Positions 63,709-64,000 of a stretch of 64,000 bases of DNA are shown here, piece by piece. The DNA comes from Pseudomonas sp. Fl4BN1 (GTDB taxonomy: Bacteria; Pseudomonadota; Gammaproteobacteria; Pseudomonadales; Pseudomonadaceae): contig NZ_JAAARM010000002.1 in NCBI RefSeq assembly GCF_009908285.1, positions 124,001-188,000 on the forward strand, in the 5' to 3' direction. Made by a program: the position numbers and the translations under genes. The notes beneath the pieces are model-generated. The model saw only the letters and a program-made list of their open reading frames with translations, had not been told where the DNA came from and did no database searches. Position 1 is the stretch's first letter. Every line of letters begins with the position of its first letter.

Positions 63709-64000
63709 TCAGCTCTGGGACGCGGCTTTGGGGATGATGTCATTGGCCACCATTTCCCCGAACGGGCTGACATAACCTGCAGCTTCAGGCAGCTTGGGGC
63801 GCTCGATATCCAGGTGCGGGAACAGCAGCTCGGCCACCCGGTAGGACTCTTCCAGGTGTGGATAACCGGAGAAGATGAAGGTGTCGATGCCCAGGTCCGC
63901 GTACTCCTTCATCCGCGCCGCCACGGTAGGACCGTCGCCCACCAGGGCGGTGCCGGCACCACCGCGCACCAGGCCGACTCCGGCCCAGAGGTTGGGGCTC
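63709..64000 (-). CDS. ssuD: Alkanesulfonate monooxygenase, C-terminal part (window edge)
   Basis: About 96 C-terminal residues; the reading frame is open at the right edge. The chain [21 protein letters not shown] and [17 protein letters not shown] fits the end of SsuD, the FMNH2-dependent luciferase-like enzyme that splits alkanesulfonates to sulfite and aldehyde. Reduced flavin comes from SsuE, expected outside. Order ssuD-C-B-F on the minus strand supports the name. Confidence 0.92.
   Translation of the reverse strand, partial: SPNLWAGVGLVRGGAGTALVGDGPTVAARMKEYADLGIDTFIFSGYPHLEESYRVAELLFPHLDIERPKLPEAAGYVSPFGEMVANDIIPKAASQS

Overview
The window is a GC-rich bacterial chromosome segment whose gene content and order point to a fluorescent Pseudomonas, most likely of the P. 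fluorescens/P. protegens/P. chlororaphis group. The evidence is the characteristic GCCGGCTTGCCGGC-type REP/REPIN elements, and a backbone (ilvD, folA, thyA-lgt, ptsP-rppH, ilvA-rpiA, D2HGDH/serA, an AHL-acylase-like gene, spuABCDEFGHI) that, as I recall it, runs in the reverse order of P. aeruginosa PAO1 from about PA0353 to PA0294. About 60 protein genes are supported. I see no rRNA, tRNA, CRISPR array, prophage or intact insertion sequence.

Left part (1-22.2 kb). The 3' part of ilvD is followed by a tandem REPIN array. Next comes a three-gene membrane/periplasmic O-acetylation operon (MBOAT acyltransferase plus two SGNH proteins), then a second, unrelated REPIN array. The operon is thus bracketed by repeat arrays. 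pchP (phosphorylcholine phosphatase), tcyP (cystine uptake) and folA follow, then an overlapping DUF2868/DUF3482-GTPase pair. A leftward phosphonate locus covers 12.6-19.3 kb: a LysR regulator, an aminoethylphosphonate-type ABC transporter, an FAD oxidoreductase and a PhnZ-like HD oxygenase. A divergent cadA/cadR heavy-metal efflux pair with a textbook MerR-type operator closes this part.

Middle part (22.2-42.7 kb). This is mostly core housekeeping: a PAP2 phosphatase, thyA, lgt, a TauE-like permease, an NRDE protein, ptsP-rppH (PTS-Ntr and RNA pyrophosphohydrolase) and a HAD phosphatase that is probably the histidinol-phosphatase. A DUF2269 / SDR-DoxX / DUF2269 membrane module sits directly downstream of ilvA. 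rpiA has a MITE-like element in its leader. Two adjacent SdiA-regulated-family genes, an FAH-family hydrolase, and the divergent D-2-hydroxyglutarate dehydrogenase/serA pair follow.

Right part (42.7-64 kb). A prolyl-hydroxylase-like 2OG oxygenase is translationally coupled to a DUF523 gene. Several small envelope proteins, a lysophospholipase-like hydrolase and a penicillin-acylase-family (AHL acylase HacB-like) enzyme follow. The complete polyamine uptake and gamma-glutamyl catabolism operon spuABCDEFGH comes next, with divergent spuI. After it are a TetR regulator, a type I pantothenate kinase, and the end of the sulfonate operon ssuDCBF, truncated by the window edge.

The most interesting pieces are the peptidoglycan-type O-acetylation cassette between two REPIN arrays, the DUF2269/SDR-DoxX/DUF2269 module (possibly a heme-linked membrane redox unit), and the phosphonate operon that carries an HD oxygenase without its usual hydroxylase partner.
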